From Aphanomyces cochlioides (lineage: Eukaryota > Oomycota > Saprolegniomycetes > Saprolegniales > Verrucalvaceae), in assembly GCA_019828595.1 (NCBI GenBank), contig JAHQRK010000010.1, positions 1,798,001-1,862,000 on the forward strand: 64,000 nt of DNA, read 5' to 3'. The notes below the pieces were generated by a model. That model made no database searches. It was not told the DNA's origin and worked only from the letters and a program-made list of their open reading frames with translations. This document shows, in pieces, positions 10,951 through 22,396 of the stretch. Each line of letters begins with the position of its first letter. The first letter of the stretch is position 1. A program made the translations under genes and the position numbers.

Positions 10951-12411
10951 ATGACACAACCGCTGGAAGAAACATGGCTGCAGGACTTGCAATTCTTGAT
11001 TGCAACTGACGATCATCTGAGAAAGAGCTCGCCAATGTGAGGAAGAGCTCGCCAATGTGTGCGAAATCCTCAACTCGGACGAAGCCATCGCGTCGCCCGA
11101 GGCGATGACGTCGTCGCCGACTTCGAGCTCAACGCTGGACGGCAGTGGTTCCCTAGAGATTCAAAACGAGCGTGGCAATTTGCCCGAAGAGTTTGCCAAG
11201 GTCAAACCAAAGCCACAGCGTACGGCTGTCCGCCAACGCGAGGAAATTCTCTCGCTCCAAAAGCAGATCAAAGAAATGACCGAGATTTTGAATGCCGACA
11301 AGTCGACAGAAATGGTCAACTACGACATTTCTCTGTGGAAACAAACGGCAAGGAAGGAATTGATCGCCAAGAACAAAGCCTTGGAAGAAAATGCATATCT
11401 TCGACAAGCTGTGGGCGAACACGCGACGTTTATCGAGCAAATGCAGCGTGTCTTCACCAAGAAACCCCGCTTGAGCGTACCCTATGAGTTTCATGATGTT
11501 TCGGAACTATTTGTAGACGGATATTGATATCCACTCGGAAGAATGGCAAGCGTACAAGCTCGCAGCGCAGGCGTCGCTTCGGGAAGCAGCCATTCACGCA
11601 ATTGCCGACCGACAGTACCACCGATTGCAATCGGCGTTTGTCAAGGCCAACGTCTTTAACCGCAAGGAAGGGCTCTTTCACATCAAAGCTATCCCGCAAC
11701 CAGATCAATCTTGCGTACTTGAAATCGTCCACCACGTCGAGTTAAATGCACCGTTCCAAGTCGTCGGCGGAGCTGCTTGGCAGGTGTACCAAGGCAATGT
11801 TCCCCTCGATTTGCCAGTTGGAGCCGAGCAGGTACGATGCTTTCGCGATGAAATTTCGTCGATCTACTGACCTACACAAACCTGGATCAACGGACAGTCT
11901 ACGCCACGTACGTCGAGCAGAGGAATGGACTTTCGTGCCATTCCAATGTGATTCGCAAGTACTACCCAGAGCCTGACCAAGAGGTCATCATTTCAAGGAC
12001 AGTGCTGGAAGACGCAGCAGTTCCGCATATGTCCAAGGGGGCAATTCAAAATCGATCGGAATGGTACATGAACTTCCACGTCGAATTGTCACCTGAAGGC
12101 CTTCTAGGTTGCTGGTCAAGCCATTGCGCGACGATCCAAATCGAAGTCGATTTACTCTCCTCAAGCATCTCGCTTGGCCTCGCGATGAAGTCGTGCTCGA
12201 AGAAAAAGAAATCGGCATCGTCTTGAACCAACTGGAGTCGCTCTGCTTTGGCTTCAAGGAAAATCGCTGTGGCATGCTTCCCGCGACGGCTGCAATTGAC
12301 CTAAGTCGCCTTCCATTTCCAACCATGTCGGCGTTTGTCGAACGCGGGTATTGGTTCTTGGACCTCTTACGCACCAAGCTCAACGACACGATTGAAAACT
12401 ACAATCACTAG
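10951..12411 (+). pseudogene. Coiled-coil/START-like family member, type A, pseudogene
   Basis: All family parts are present. The N-terminal ATDDHLR motif is near 11005. The coiled coil (VRQREEILSLQKQI, ATFIEQM, KKPRLS) ends at 11476. The START-like part begins with IHSEEWQAYKLAAQASLR at about 11530, and the last exon ends at 12411. Three lesions are visible. A 20-bp direct repeat (GAAAGAGCTCGCCAATGTG at 11021 and GGAAGAGCTCGCCAATGTG at 11041) shifts the frame and creates a TGA at 11036. The base count also implies one missing base nearby. At the second intron the expected acceptor reads GAC at 11869-11871 instead of an AG end. Introns 11477-11516 and 12064-12107 remain normal. The intact neighbour at 13098 shows the ancestral form. 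Confidence 0.85.
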
Positions 12412-13097
12412 CCAAGCTCTCATTTATTCATCGTCCAAACGAGTGTATTCAAGCTCTTTCTGAAGAATCGCACCGTAGACAAGAACGCATTCATGCTACG
12501 ATGTTGACCTCTTTGAAGGACCGCCACTGTTTTGCATTCGTGGAGTCCCCACTGTGCATTCCTCAATCCGCCAACACGCAGACAGCCTCGTCTTATCCAT
12601 TGCACATTTACCATGCACGCCAGCATGCGCTGCACTCTCTTGAAGTTGTAGAAGAGCTTCGCTTGGCTAGGTTAGCGTAGTGCCCCCCCCTCGCCCCCGT
12701 AGCTCCGCGCTGGGTAGTGCATCCCATGGCTTTATTTGATCGCAGCCAAACCCAGGAGATTGACGGACTACAACCTTAAGAAAGCAAGCTACGCGTTATC
12801 AAAGGATTGCCCATTTCACACTTGAGGGTTGATGATGGATTTTGAAATTCGGTACATACTTCTATTTTAGACTCGACATGGAGCTGGAGATGGCAATAAC
12901 CGCCTCGTGGGGCTGACGGCGCTGACTTGTTGGAGGAAATACGCTCAAGTTCCCACAAGGTACAATCGTTTCCCCGTTCACGAGTCATGACGGCCAGAGA
13001 AGGTAGAAGAACGCAGCTGTTGTGTAATCGCAATTGGGTTATTTTGATCGAATATTAGTTGTTGGCGAACCTTGTGGAACTCGATAAACTGGCAATC
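12412..13097. other. Intergenic spacer between two family members
   Basis: No supported gene. It contains the presumed 3' region of the upstream pseudogene and the promoter of the downstream gene. A C-rich run lies at 12682-12700. Confidence 0.4.
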
Positions 13098-14629
13098 ATG
13101 ACGTCGGAAGAGTCATGGCTCCATGACTTGCAGATATTGATCGCGACGGACGATCAATTGCAGGATGATCTTGCGACTGTGTGTGATCTCTTCGACTCTG
13201 ACGATGGATTCACGACACGGGTGGAGGAATCAGCATCGACGACGTCGTCGTCGTCCAGCTCTCCCATCGCGTCTCCTCAGCGAGTTGCAGACGAAGACAG
13301 GATTCCAAAGACGACAAGCAAAAGCACCAAGGACTGCCCTAAAGAGAAGGTGAAGCCGCAACGCTCGTCCGTGCGCCAACGTGAAGAAATTCGCTGTCTT
13401 CGTCAACAGATTGACCAGTTGACCAAAGTTTTACAAACCCGACAAACGATGGACTTGACGACGATCGACATGCCGCTTTGGGAACGCACGGCCAAGATGG
13501 AACTCCTCGAGAAGAAGAAAGCGCTGCAGGAGAACGAACATCTCCGCGATGCGATTTCCCAGCAAGCCACATTTATTGAACAAATGCAGAGCGTCTTTCG
13601 CAAGAAACCGCGCTTGGGCGTACGCACGTTTGCATTCTGCCTCGTCATAACTCAATTCTAGACCCATATCGATGTCCACTCGGAAGAATGGCAAGCTTAC
13701 AAGCTCGCAGCGCAGGCGTCACTGCGCCAAGTCGCGATCCATGCCATTGCTGACCGTCAGTACAACCGCATGCAGTCCGCCCTTGTCAAAGCTGGTGTGT
13801 TTGACCGTGAGAATTATCTCTTCCAAGTGAAAGCATTGCCGCAGCCTGATCAATCTTACACGCTAGAAATGATCCATCACGTCGACTTGGACGCTCCGTT
13901 CCGCCTCGTTGGCGCGGCAGCTTGGCAAGTGTTTGACGGCGACTTTCAACTCGACTTGCCGTTTGGAGCTGTTCAGGTATGATCCAAACTAGCAAAGTTG
14001 CAAGCTTGTCTTGACTGTAGAGCTACACGCGGATCGATCCTTTCACAGTCTACGCCACGTATGAACACCAATCGAGCGGAACTGCGTGGCATTCCAACAT
14101 GATCCGCAAGTATTTTGTCGAGCATGACCGCGAAGTGATCGTTTCGAGGACGGTTCTCGAAGACGCGATGATTCCACACATGACGAAAGGAGCGATTGAG
14201 AATCGATGCATGTGGTGCGGCTCGATGCTTTCCTTCCTGTGATTCCATTGTGCTTGCTCTAGGCTGACTGTGAAACCTCTTCCAAGTGACGCAAATCGTT
14301 GTCGGTTTACACTCCTCCAGCATCTCGTTTGGCCCAAAGACGAAATTGCATTTGAAGACGCGGACATGGACATTGTGGTGCGCGAGATCAAGCAGATCTG
14401 CTTTGGGTTCCTAGCTCGCCGCCAGGGCAGACTTCCCATGCCGATATGGATGGATATATCGCAACTACCATATCCTAAAATGTGCGCGTTTGTCGAGCGC
14501 GGGCGTCGATTCCTGCGACTATTGCAAGCCACTGTGAACGACGCGATTGGAAAGTTTCATGGCGAGCAGTTCGAAACTCAAGCACTGTCGAGCAGCGATC
14601 CTCCACTTGTCTACAATCAATGCGGTTGA
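13098..14629 (+). CDS. Coiled-coil/START-like protein, type A, intact
   Basis: Exons 13098-13619, 13662-13976, 14021-14214 and 14263-14629 (introns 42, 44 and 48 bp) join to a 465-residue protein. I chose ATG 13098 because it gives MTSEESWLHDLQILIATDDQ, the family N-terminus. The order is: ATDDQLQDDLATVCDLF, a Ser-rich acidic linker, a basic stretch, a coiled coil from VRQREEIRCLRQQID through LWERTAKMELLEKKKALQEN to ATFIEQM and KKPRLG, then the START-like part from IDVHSEEWQAYKLAAQASLR. Exon 3 holds SNMIRKYFVEHDREVIVSRT. The coiled coil suggests a dimer, possibly a bZIP-like regulator, but no canonical basic-region Asn/Arg signature is visible, so DNA binding is unproven. The START-like fold suggests a lipid or hydrophobic ligand. 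Function is unknown; 'M96-like' naming is from memory. Confidence 0.85.
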
Positions 14630-15183
14630 TCGGCCGCTACTTCGATTCTGTCAATCTGCGCTTTGGGCTCTCTCACGACTTGACCTTCCTCAATCTCCCT
14701 ATGTGCAGCATAATTACATTTTCTTCTGTCGATTCTAAATTCCTGCTTGCAACGACGCGTCTGTCGACTTCACGGTCGCCATGTTAGTGCCAGAGAGCTA
14801 AAGACGCACTGCGAACGCAACGTGCAATTGATTGGAGTGGGCATCATCCCCCTTGTTTCCCCTGGTCAACGTTGCATTCGTCAAAGACGTCGTGGACTGT
14901 ATGAACTTCAGAAAATTCAAGCCGAAATGTTCAAGCTGCACTATTTCCAAGAAGAAAATTTACGCTATAGTTTCTGCATTGATCATTGGACGCATGAAAA
15001 CCACCGCACTTCAATCTAATGACAAGGCATTGTCAAAAAATGCATTGGAACTTGCAACATGACATGTGCGACCAAACCAATCTTTGACTCTAAAAATAGA
15101 TTTTTCGTGTCAAACTTGGTGTACTTTCTGAAGTCGCCATCTGATTGGTTAAAAATCCACCGAAATCCCTTCAGTTCGCTGGA
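14630..15183. other. Intergenic spacer
   Basis: No supported gene. Short frames have no family motifs. It presumably contains the terminator of the upstream gene and the promoter of the next family copy. Confidence 0.4.
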
Positions 15184-16559
15184 ATGGAGCACAAGTTGGC
15201 CACCGACAGCGATCTCGACTTGCTCCTTCTCCTGGACGACCAAGAGGGATACAGCTGTGATACAAACGAAGAGAGCGAAGCCAACCGCGTGGTCTGCTCG
15301 GATATCCATGAAGTGTGCTCGATAATCCTCGCCACGTCCATTTGCAGCAGCACGCCTGACTCATCATCCGACAGCACTCCAGCACATGCTAGTGCTCCCA
15401 GCCAGCAACGAACCGAAGGCGGTGGGAAAGAAGTAATTGGAAGCGACAAGAAGGAGCGAGTCACATTTGATGGCAAGCAGAAACAAGAAATTAAACGCCT
15501 CCGAGACGAAGTAAACTCACTGAAAGCTGAACTGTGAAAGCCCACGAATTGTCGAGAGCCATATCGACGCAAGGCATGTCCTTCTGGGAGCTAATCGCTT
15601 ACAGTGAGCACACGGAGAAACAGAAATCTCTCGCCGAAAACGAACATTTACGTGAAGCTATCGAAGAGCAAGAGGCGCTTATTGAGAACATGAAGAGAGT
15701 GATTTTCAAGAAGCCACGACTCTTAGTACATGCCAACCAACGTAGGCCACTGACACTCATGCATTTTTGTAGAACCATCGAGACATTCATGTTCAAGGCT
15801 GGCAAGAGTACAAGTTGGACGCAAATGAATTCCTCCGAGCCGCAGCGATCCATGCCATCGCAGATCGCCAATTAAGTCGAATGCAGAGTGCCTTCCTGCG
15901 AGCTGGAGTCTTGGGTCAAACTGAAGACATGTTTCGAGCGCAGACGCTGCCTCAGGAAAACGGCACGACGTTGTTTGAATTGGTGAACCACACGACCGTC
16001 AAAGCACCCTTTCGAGCAATTGGAGCTGCGATTTGGCAGATCTTTGGAGCTTGCAAGACGCCTTGCTTACCAAATGGCATGTCAAAGGTGTTCCTGGGTC
16101 GAAATGACGATAGTTTTGACCGCACAAGTAGATTCTGGAGACGGTTGATCCTTGCACAGTCTACGACCGCTTCGTTTGCACTCGTGGTGGCTCGATAAAC
16201 TGGCAATCGAACTGCATTCGCAAGTATTATCCTCGCAACGATGGCTACGTCTTTATCGGTCGCGCCGTCTTGGAAGACGCCTTGAATCCACCGACTTCGA
16301 TCGATATGGTGGTCCTGGTCCGTGTGCTCCTTGAGATTTTGTAAAATTCACTTGGCGACATAGGATTCAAGTAGTCCCGATAGACCACAATCGCTGCCAA
16401 ATCACATTGCTATTGCAAGCCAAGCTCCCCATGACCGCTGACGCGGTCGACTTTCCTCGTTTGCAAGTCTTCATGGGAGCTCCACCGCATCCATTTCCTC
16501 ACGTACAATTTACCGTCGATAATGCTCGACGAGTTCAAAAGTTGCTCGGTCAACTCTAA
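15184..16559 (+). pseudogene. Coiled-coil/START-like family member, divergent type A, frameshifted
   Basis: Starts at ATG 15184 with MEHKLATDSDLDLLLLLDD, a drifted family N-terminus. The coiled coil begins QEIKRLRDEVNSLKAEL, then the frame ends at a TGA (15535-15537). The next frame carries on without a gap: KAHELSRAI, SFWELIA, LAENEHLREAIEEQEALI and KKPRLL. An intron follows at about 15726-15772. The START-like part continues with LRAAAIHAIADRQLSRMQSAFLRAGV and, after a second intron, with TVYDRF, NCIRKYY and AVLEDALNPP. The usual W.W end of exon 3 is missing. The last exon (IQVVPIDHNRCQITLL...) ends at 16559. One base lost near 15535 and the altered exon 3 end make this a probable pseudogene, but it is less decayed than its neighbours. 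Confidence 0.7.
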
Positions 16560-16855
16560 AACGACGTTGTCGTTGAAAACCAACGTACGACGACCTGTTG
16601 AATTGTAAAGCACGTAACTCCAAACTGTCCTTGTCTGTCCATGTCAGGCGTGCTTCACCCATCCAGCAGTGACTTTCAGGATTGTCGAATGCTAGGGCAT
16701 CATTAGCTTAAGGATAATTTCGATTGCGTCTTGGGAAGACACTTCCTCGCCGCAGCATGCAGCCAAGAGAGTTCTTGAGTAGAAACAACAGGTTGGGACT
16801 TCTTATCTCGAGCATTCTGTGTGAAAAGTCATTGTTGAAAGACATGCGCGAGGGT

Positions 16856-18148
16856 TTATGACTCGATCCGTGCAAGCGATGGATGTTCTTGGTACTCTTG
16901 AATCGCGTCGTTGATTTTATCCTTCAAAAGTCGTACGAATCGACGACCGCGCTCGACAAAGGTGGCCATTTTCGGGAAAGGAAGATGCGTATAAGTCCAT
17001 CTCAGCGGCCACGGGGAGCATCCCACGTCGTTGTGGAGTCGAGACAAAGCACACGTGTTGTATCATGTGCAGGACAAGCGCCATGTCCGATTCCTCCAAC
17101 GTAATCTCGTCTCGAGGCCATATGAGATGTTGTTGAAGTCATATAAGGAACAGCCGCGTCGTCCAGGACTGTCCTCGAGACGATGACTTCCTTGTCAGGC
17201 TCCGTGTAATGCTTGCGGATCGTATTCGAGTGGCATGCAATGTGGTCGCTGGTTTCCTGGACAAAGGTGGCATAGACAGTCTTTGGATCCATTCGAGTAT
17301 AAGTCTACGTCCGTGAATACTTGGCGTGGAACAAGGCACGGCTGCGTTGTCGTACCTGCTTAGCACCCAGTGGCAGGTCAAAGTCAAAATCTCCTTCAAA
17401 GACACTCCACGCCGCCTCGCCGACGACACGAAAGGGAGCATCTAGCTCAATGTTGTGGATGATCTCGACCACGTACGATTGATCTGGCTGCAGTTTGGCT
17501 CTCGCTGTGAAGAGAGTCTTCTCGCAGTTGAACACTCCTGCTTGGACCATTGCGGATTGCGTTCTGTGGTAGCTATCGCGTGGATTGCAGCTCGACGCAG
17601 TGATGCTTGCGCCGCGAGCTTGTACGCTTGCCATTCTTCCGAGCGGAGATCGATATGCGACTAGAAGAACAGTCAATGACAAGAGCACGGCGTGAAGCGT
17701 ACGCTCAGCCGAGGTTTCTTGTGGAAGAATTGTTGCATCTGCTCGATAAAGGTCGCGTGCTGGCCGACAGCTTGTCGGAGATGTTGGTTTTCCTCGAGAG
17801 CTCTGTTCTTCTTGGCCAGTTCACTCTGTGTTGTCTTTCTCCACGACGGCAAAATTTCTGGCGTCGTCCCTTCGACAGTCGTCTTTCGAGCTCGCAAGAG
17901 AGCCGTCAAGTGGTCGACTTGTTGCCTCAGTTGGCGAATTTCTTCCTGCTGGCGAATGTACGTTGGCTTTCGCTTCTTGCCTTTAATCGCTCCTGCCTTG
18001 CTGTCGTCTGCGCTTTGGGCTGTCGTCTCTGGTCGTCGAGTGTCGGTCACGGTTCACACACAGTCGCTAGCTCTTGCTGCAGTTGTTCATCTGTCGCGAT
18101 GAGCAAGTGCAAATCGTCCAGCCATGTCCGCTCTGTCCTCTTTGTCAT
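16856..18148 (-). pseudogene. Coiled-coil/START-like family member, type A, multiply broken
   Basis: Starts at ATG 18148 (MTKRTERTWLDDLHLLIATD). The frame is lost at about 18047, just after ATVCEP, and is picked up again in the coiled coil (YIRQQEEIRQLRQQVDHL, ATFIEQM, HKKPRLS). In exon 2 about 10 bp are missing within the HAIADRQ motif near 17580, changing frame. The exon then continues with QPDQSYVVEIIHN and APFRVVGEAAWSVF. In exon 3 the segment from after AAVPYMT to the middle of exon 4 is deleted near 17140, including intron 3. The remaining exon 4 frame (IWPRDEITLEESDMAL...) shifts again at about 16980 and ends at 16856. It lies tail to tail with the preceding plus-strand copy. Confidence 0.82.
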
Positions 18149-18969
18149 TTTATCCTGTGGTTTATCGATATGACGGAAACCAAGTGGCGAAGAATCAAGT
18201 GTGAGCATCTTGGACGTGGATGTGGACTTCAGGTGTCTTGGGTGCGACCAACAACTCCAGCTACGACGAACATGAAGCTTCATGCAATCAAAGAAAGACG
18301 GCATGACAACATTACGACGTCCCTTTGGCCTCTCTATGTCTTTTGATCTCAAATGCCGCCGATCTGCCCACAGAAAGCTGGCAAACTGCATCCGATCCAC
18401 GATTCGGTTTGATAACTTGAAAGATGGCTTTTTCAGCTACATGTATATCGCATATCAACTTGCAATACATTGTGCTTTTGATACAAAATTGTGAGGAACG
18501 GTTTGAATCGACCGAGGTTTCGAATCGATTCCGAATCGAACGGGCTTCTCTGATTGGCTAGAATAAAAATTAAAAATTAGTCAGCCAATCAGAATCGATC
18601 AGCCACCTGACTCACGCAAAACACACACTGACACACACCACTTCAGTATGATGAAATCGATTTGAAAATGAATTCGCTTTTTGGTCAAAACCACAAATTT
18701 GGTTGAAAATGACAATACTATGATGGTTAATACCTTGTAACGAAGCGCCCCTTGAAAGTTGGTGAAAAAGGACTCATTGTTGACATGGAAAGTGGTGAAA
18801 TACTCCCGATGTTGGTGAGAGAAAGTATCACTCGGAACTTTCATTGTCACTCCTCGCATAATCGTATGCTAGAAGTCTCTCTGAGCTTCTCGTTACATTT
18901 GGAGCCGATTGAACTGCGATAAAGAAATTTCAACCTTCCTAGCACATGCTGGAATGACTTTGGGATAAT
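18149..18969. other. Spacer with a MITE relic
   Basis: No supported gene. Head-to-tail spacer between two minus-strand family copies, containing the inverted-repeat relic annotated at 18573-18720. Confidence 0.4.
18573..18720 (+). repeat. MITE relic, same family as the element at 62461-62860
   Basis: Carries the family words CAGCCAATCAGAATCGATCA, then CACGCAAAACACACA, then a TTTTTGGTCAAAACCACAAATTTGGTTGAAAATGACAATA-type block (split here at 18681-18718). The order of the three blocks matches the left half of the 62461 element and the copy at 20470. A short inverted CTGATTGGCT word precedes it at 18550. Confidence 0.65.
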
Positions 18970-20401
18970 TCACTTTGCATTAGTTTCCAAGACTTGAATC
19001 AAAGCTGCGCTAATTGCGTCTCGGATTCTCTTGCCATTTTCGAGAAAGAAACGAACGCTCGGATTTGCCACATTTGACACATTCAGTTGATTCATGGCAG
19101 GGATGAGGGGAAAGTCGTACGACTCGATATCCTCATTGCTCGAGAGAGACCTGTTCATTTGATCCATTAAATCTCTCGCACACTTTAGAGCGCTTCTGTC
19201 GTTACTATTGTGCGTCAATTTCACTTGAACGAGCAGAGATAAGCGGGACAAATCTTCGTCAATTTGAGTTACTTGCGCCCTGAAGCCAAAGTCAAATTCT
19301 TCATCTAAAATTGCCGTACCATGCCCATTTGTCCTCGACACCATCGTTTGCCATTTGGGGAACTAGTGCATCATCAAGGACGGCTCGTATGACCACGACA
19401 TCTTTGTCTGGCAGGCAATAAAGCTTTCGAATCAAATTGGAATGCCACGTCATATTTCGATCACGCGAATCCACCATACGGCTATAGACAGTCGATGCAT
19501 CAATTTGCTCGTAAGACTAGGATAAGACATCAGAGTGAGAAGTCGCAGACTAAGTTACCTCAGTGATGCCAAATGGCAGGAACGAAGCATGACTGCCCCC
19601 CAGGACTCCCCAGATAGAAGTTGTAATGATATCGCGGGGGACTGCCAGAGTGATTTGAGTCATAAGTTGATAAATGAAGCAGTGCTCCGACTCAACTATC
19701 AATTCGGCCTTGGTCGTGTCTTTATCCAAACCTAGCAGTCCAGCGCGGAGAAAAGCATGATTCAATCGACCAAGTTGTCGATCGGCAATGGCGTGGATTG
19801 CAGCATAACGGAGAGAAGCAGTAGCTGCAATGCGGTAAGCCTGCCATTCTTCTGAGTGGACGTCGTGTTGGTGCTGCGAAAATAAGTAAGAGGGAGAATC
19901 GACGAACAGACTTACCAGAAGTCTGGGTTTCTTGAGAAAAGTTTTTCGCATTTGATCAATGAAAGTAGCTCGTTGATCCACTGCCTCTCGTAAAGCTTCG
20001 TTCTCTTGAAAGGCCTTTATCTTCTCAACTCTTTCATCATGAGCCATGCGTCTCCAGAATGATGTTTTCTCGTTGACGCTGCTGTCGGTCTGTATGGTAC
20101 TTAGCTTCGCTTTCAGCGTGTCCACTTCACCACGAAGGCGCTGCAATTCTTCTCGTTGACGTATTTCAAAGGTTGTCCTGGCTTTCTTCTTTCGCACGGG
20201 CTGTGGAGGAGTTTTTCGTTCATCTGACATTGTATCGGCCACGACAATTCCATCGAGAGAGATGCTTTCAACTGAGGATTCTCTCGGCTCGTCGCTGTCC
20301 TCCTCCAACATGTTACAAACCTGCGCTAGTCCATCTTGCAATTGGTCATCGGTCGCAAGCAGAAAGCGCAGGTCTTCCAGGATGTCCCAACCTTCGTCCA
20401 T
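18970..20401 (-). CDS. Coiled-coil/START-like protein, type B, intact
   Basis: Exons 20401-19916, 19873-19559, 19516-19320 and 19279-18970 (introns 42, 42 and 40 bp) give 435 residues. ATG 20401 is chosen because MDEGWDILEDLRFLLATDDQ is the type B N-terminus; the open frame extends upstream but without family similarity. Features: LQDGLAQVCNMLEEDSDE, a Lys-rich patch with KKKARTTFEIRQREELQRLR, a coiled coil to QRATFIDQM and KKPRLL, then VHSEEWQAYRIAATASLR and HAIADRQLGRLNHAFLRAGL. Exon 3 has SNLIRKLYCLPDKDVVVIRA and ends DKWAW. Exon 4 ends in the type B signature NPSVRFFLENGKRIRDAI. The first intron is 42 nt and free of stops in frame, so an unspliced mRNA would add 14 residues. Role unknown. 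Confidence 0.85.
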
Positions 20402-20469
20402 GTCGACAAACTGGATTGTTGAGGTCGCATCAAAAATCAGGCATATTTCTCTTATTCCTGTACCCTGAT

Positions 20470-20660
20470 TTCCCGATCTCGCAGCCAATCAGAATCGCGT
20501 ATTTAACTAATTCACGCAAAACACACCCTAACACACATGCTATTTATTTGGCCAACATTCGGTTTAATTTGGCTTCAGTATGGTCAAATCGATTTGGAAA
20601 TGCATTTGATTTTTAGTCAAAAATACAAATTTGACTGAAATTGACAATAATATTTTTAGA
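20470..20660 (+). repeat. MITE relic upstream of a type B gene
   Basis: Contains CAGCCAATCAGAATCGCGTA, AATTCACGCAAAACACACCC and TTTTTAGTCAAAAATACAAA in that order. The same order occurs in the left half of the element at 62461-62860. It lies within 70 bp of the start codon at 20401, so it may form part of the promoter or 5' leader of that gene. Confidence 0.7.
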
Positions 20661-21079
20661 GATGTATCTATGAAAAATCTCAATTTCTCCAGCTGCAATT
20701 CAAAGTCTCAGAATTAACCTAGATACAGAACCGAGACATTTTTACTAAGAGTCAGGCTAGACTTGGGTACAGGACAACACAATATATGTATTGGAGTCAA
20801 ATTTTCACATACGGTATGTGCGAAATTTACGATGAGGGAGTTTACTCGTGTCGGTACTGATGAGTCCTCAGCTCCAATCAAAGAATGTGCAATAGCAAAA
20901 TCAAAAAGTTTTTGAGCTTTCTGTAATAGCCAAATCCCCAAACCTAATTGCACTTTGTGCGGTAGCAAAATACGTCTATTGGGGCGGAATTTGACATTTC
21001 AAACTGTCAATTTTTGTAACTGCACAGGGGTGAAGAATACCTACTGTACTTGTAGCTTTGATCTTTGGGTAATTTTTTT
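20661..21079. other. Spacer without a supported gene
   Basis: AT-rich. A short minus-strand frame at 20714-20968 has no family motif. Nothing else recognised. Confidence 0.35.
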
Positions 21080-22396
21080 CTTGACTTGACGACTTTTCAA
21101 GCGCGGAATGCATAGTGTCTTGGATTTGTTTGACATTTTCAACGACGAGGCAAATGTTTGGGTGGTGGATTTGGGATATTTACTCAAACATGACAGCTAC
21201 ACGCTTCTCTGACTGTCACTACGTTTGGAAATGTTGTGTCCATTCGATTTGCTGCTTCGTGCGCGCATTGGACAGCGGTTGAGTCGTTGAAAATGTCGTT
21301 CAAGCCAACTTGAATCAACATAGTGATACGACATGAACAATTTGACTCAATATAAGAATGAGTTGAAACGAGCGCTTACCAAGTCCACTTTTTCTCCACA
21401 CTATCGTCTGTCATTTGAGGGACAAGCGCATCGTCCAGCACAGTCTTCATGATGATAACGTCGTTCATGGTATAGCTTTCGGATTAAATTGGAGCGCCAC
21501 GTCACAGCAGTATCTCAACACCGTTGTTTCATCGCGGGTCTATTGAAATTTAGTGAGGATCAAGATCAAGGGTAAACACTACCTCTGTCGCACCCAGTGG
21601 AAAAAATCGAGCATAGCTCCCAGTTATGGCTTTCCAAATAGTGGTCAAAATAACGCTGCGAGGACTGGCAACCATAAGATGAAAAGCGACCTGGTACATG
21701 ACGGAGCCATTTAGTTTGGAAAAATCGGCTGTAGTATCAAAAAGTCCAGCTCGCAGAAATGCATGATTCATGCTTCCCATCTGGCGGTCAGCTATGGCAT
21801 GGATAGCGGAACGGCGGAATGATGTCGTGGCTGCGAGGTGGTAAGATTGCCATTCCTGCGAATGGACGTCGTGGTTGTGCCACATACTAGTAAAGGTGTA
21901 AGCCAGTTACCGAATACAATATCAAACCCTGAATCAGGGCTTTTTTACTACCATTTTCTTCATTTGGTCGATGAACGTTGCGTGCTGATCCACTGCTTCA
22001 CGCAGAGCTTCGTTTTCATGCATGGCTTTCGCTTTCTCAAGTTTTTCGTCTTGGGCCATTCATCTCCAAAACGATACTCTGTCTTGGGCGGCATCATCGG
22101 GCGTCAAGGATTGAAACTTCGCTTTGAGCCTGACAACTTCCCCACGAAGCCGTCTTCGCGCTGACGGACTTCAAAGTTCGTCCTAGGCCATTTTTGTTAG
22201 GGAGCTGGTTTGGCTGGACTTTCTTTGCCGTCCAACACGATATCAGCATTGAGAGCTATTTCAACAGCGTTGCCTTCCACCATTGCATTTCCCGACTCTT
22301 CGCTGTCATCGTCGAACATGGCGCACATCTGCGCAAGCCCATCTTGCAATTGCTCGTCCGTTGCAATGCTCCCAATACGTCCCAACTTCCCTCCAT
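21080..22396 (-). pseudogene. Coiled-coil/START-like family member, type B, heavily decayed
   Basis: Begins at ATG 22396 (MEGSWDVLGAL), after which about 20 bp of the N-terminal motif are lost and the frame shifts to ATDEQLQDGLAQMCAMFDD. Recognisable remains: FEVRQRED with a shift near 22155; a TGA in place of Arg before MAQDEKLEKAKAMHEN near 22060; QHATFIDQMKK; then VHSQEWQSYHLAATTSFRRS and HAIADRQMGSMNHAFLRAGL. Exon 3 is shortened and shifted around 21430-21540, keeping VLDDALVPQM. Exon 4 has stops after LNDIFNDSTAVQCAHEAANR. Type B signatures place it with its neighbours. Confidence 0.8.

Noticed and set aside
13059..13097. Upstream non-ATG start of the type A gene
   Set aside because: The frame extension begins with TTG; the ATG at 13098 gives the family N-terminus.
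17607..18173. 188-residue plus-strand frame rich in Ser, Cys and Leu
   Set aside because: Antisense to the coiled-coil region of the pseudogene at 16856-18148; composition is that of a complement of Lys/Glu-rich coding DNA.
20471..20488. Start of the type B gene at an upstream codon (312-residue frame from 20488)
   Set aside because: The extra residues before MDEGWDILED lack family similarity and come from MITE-flanking sequence; ATG 20401 matches all sister genes.
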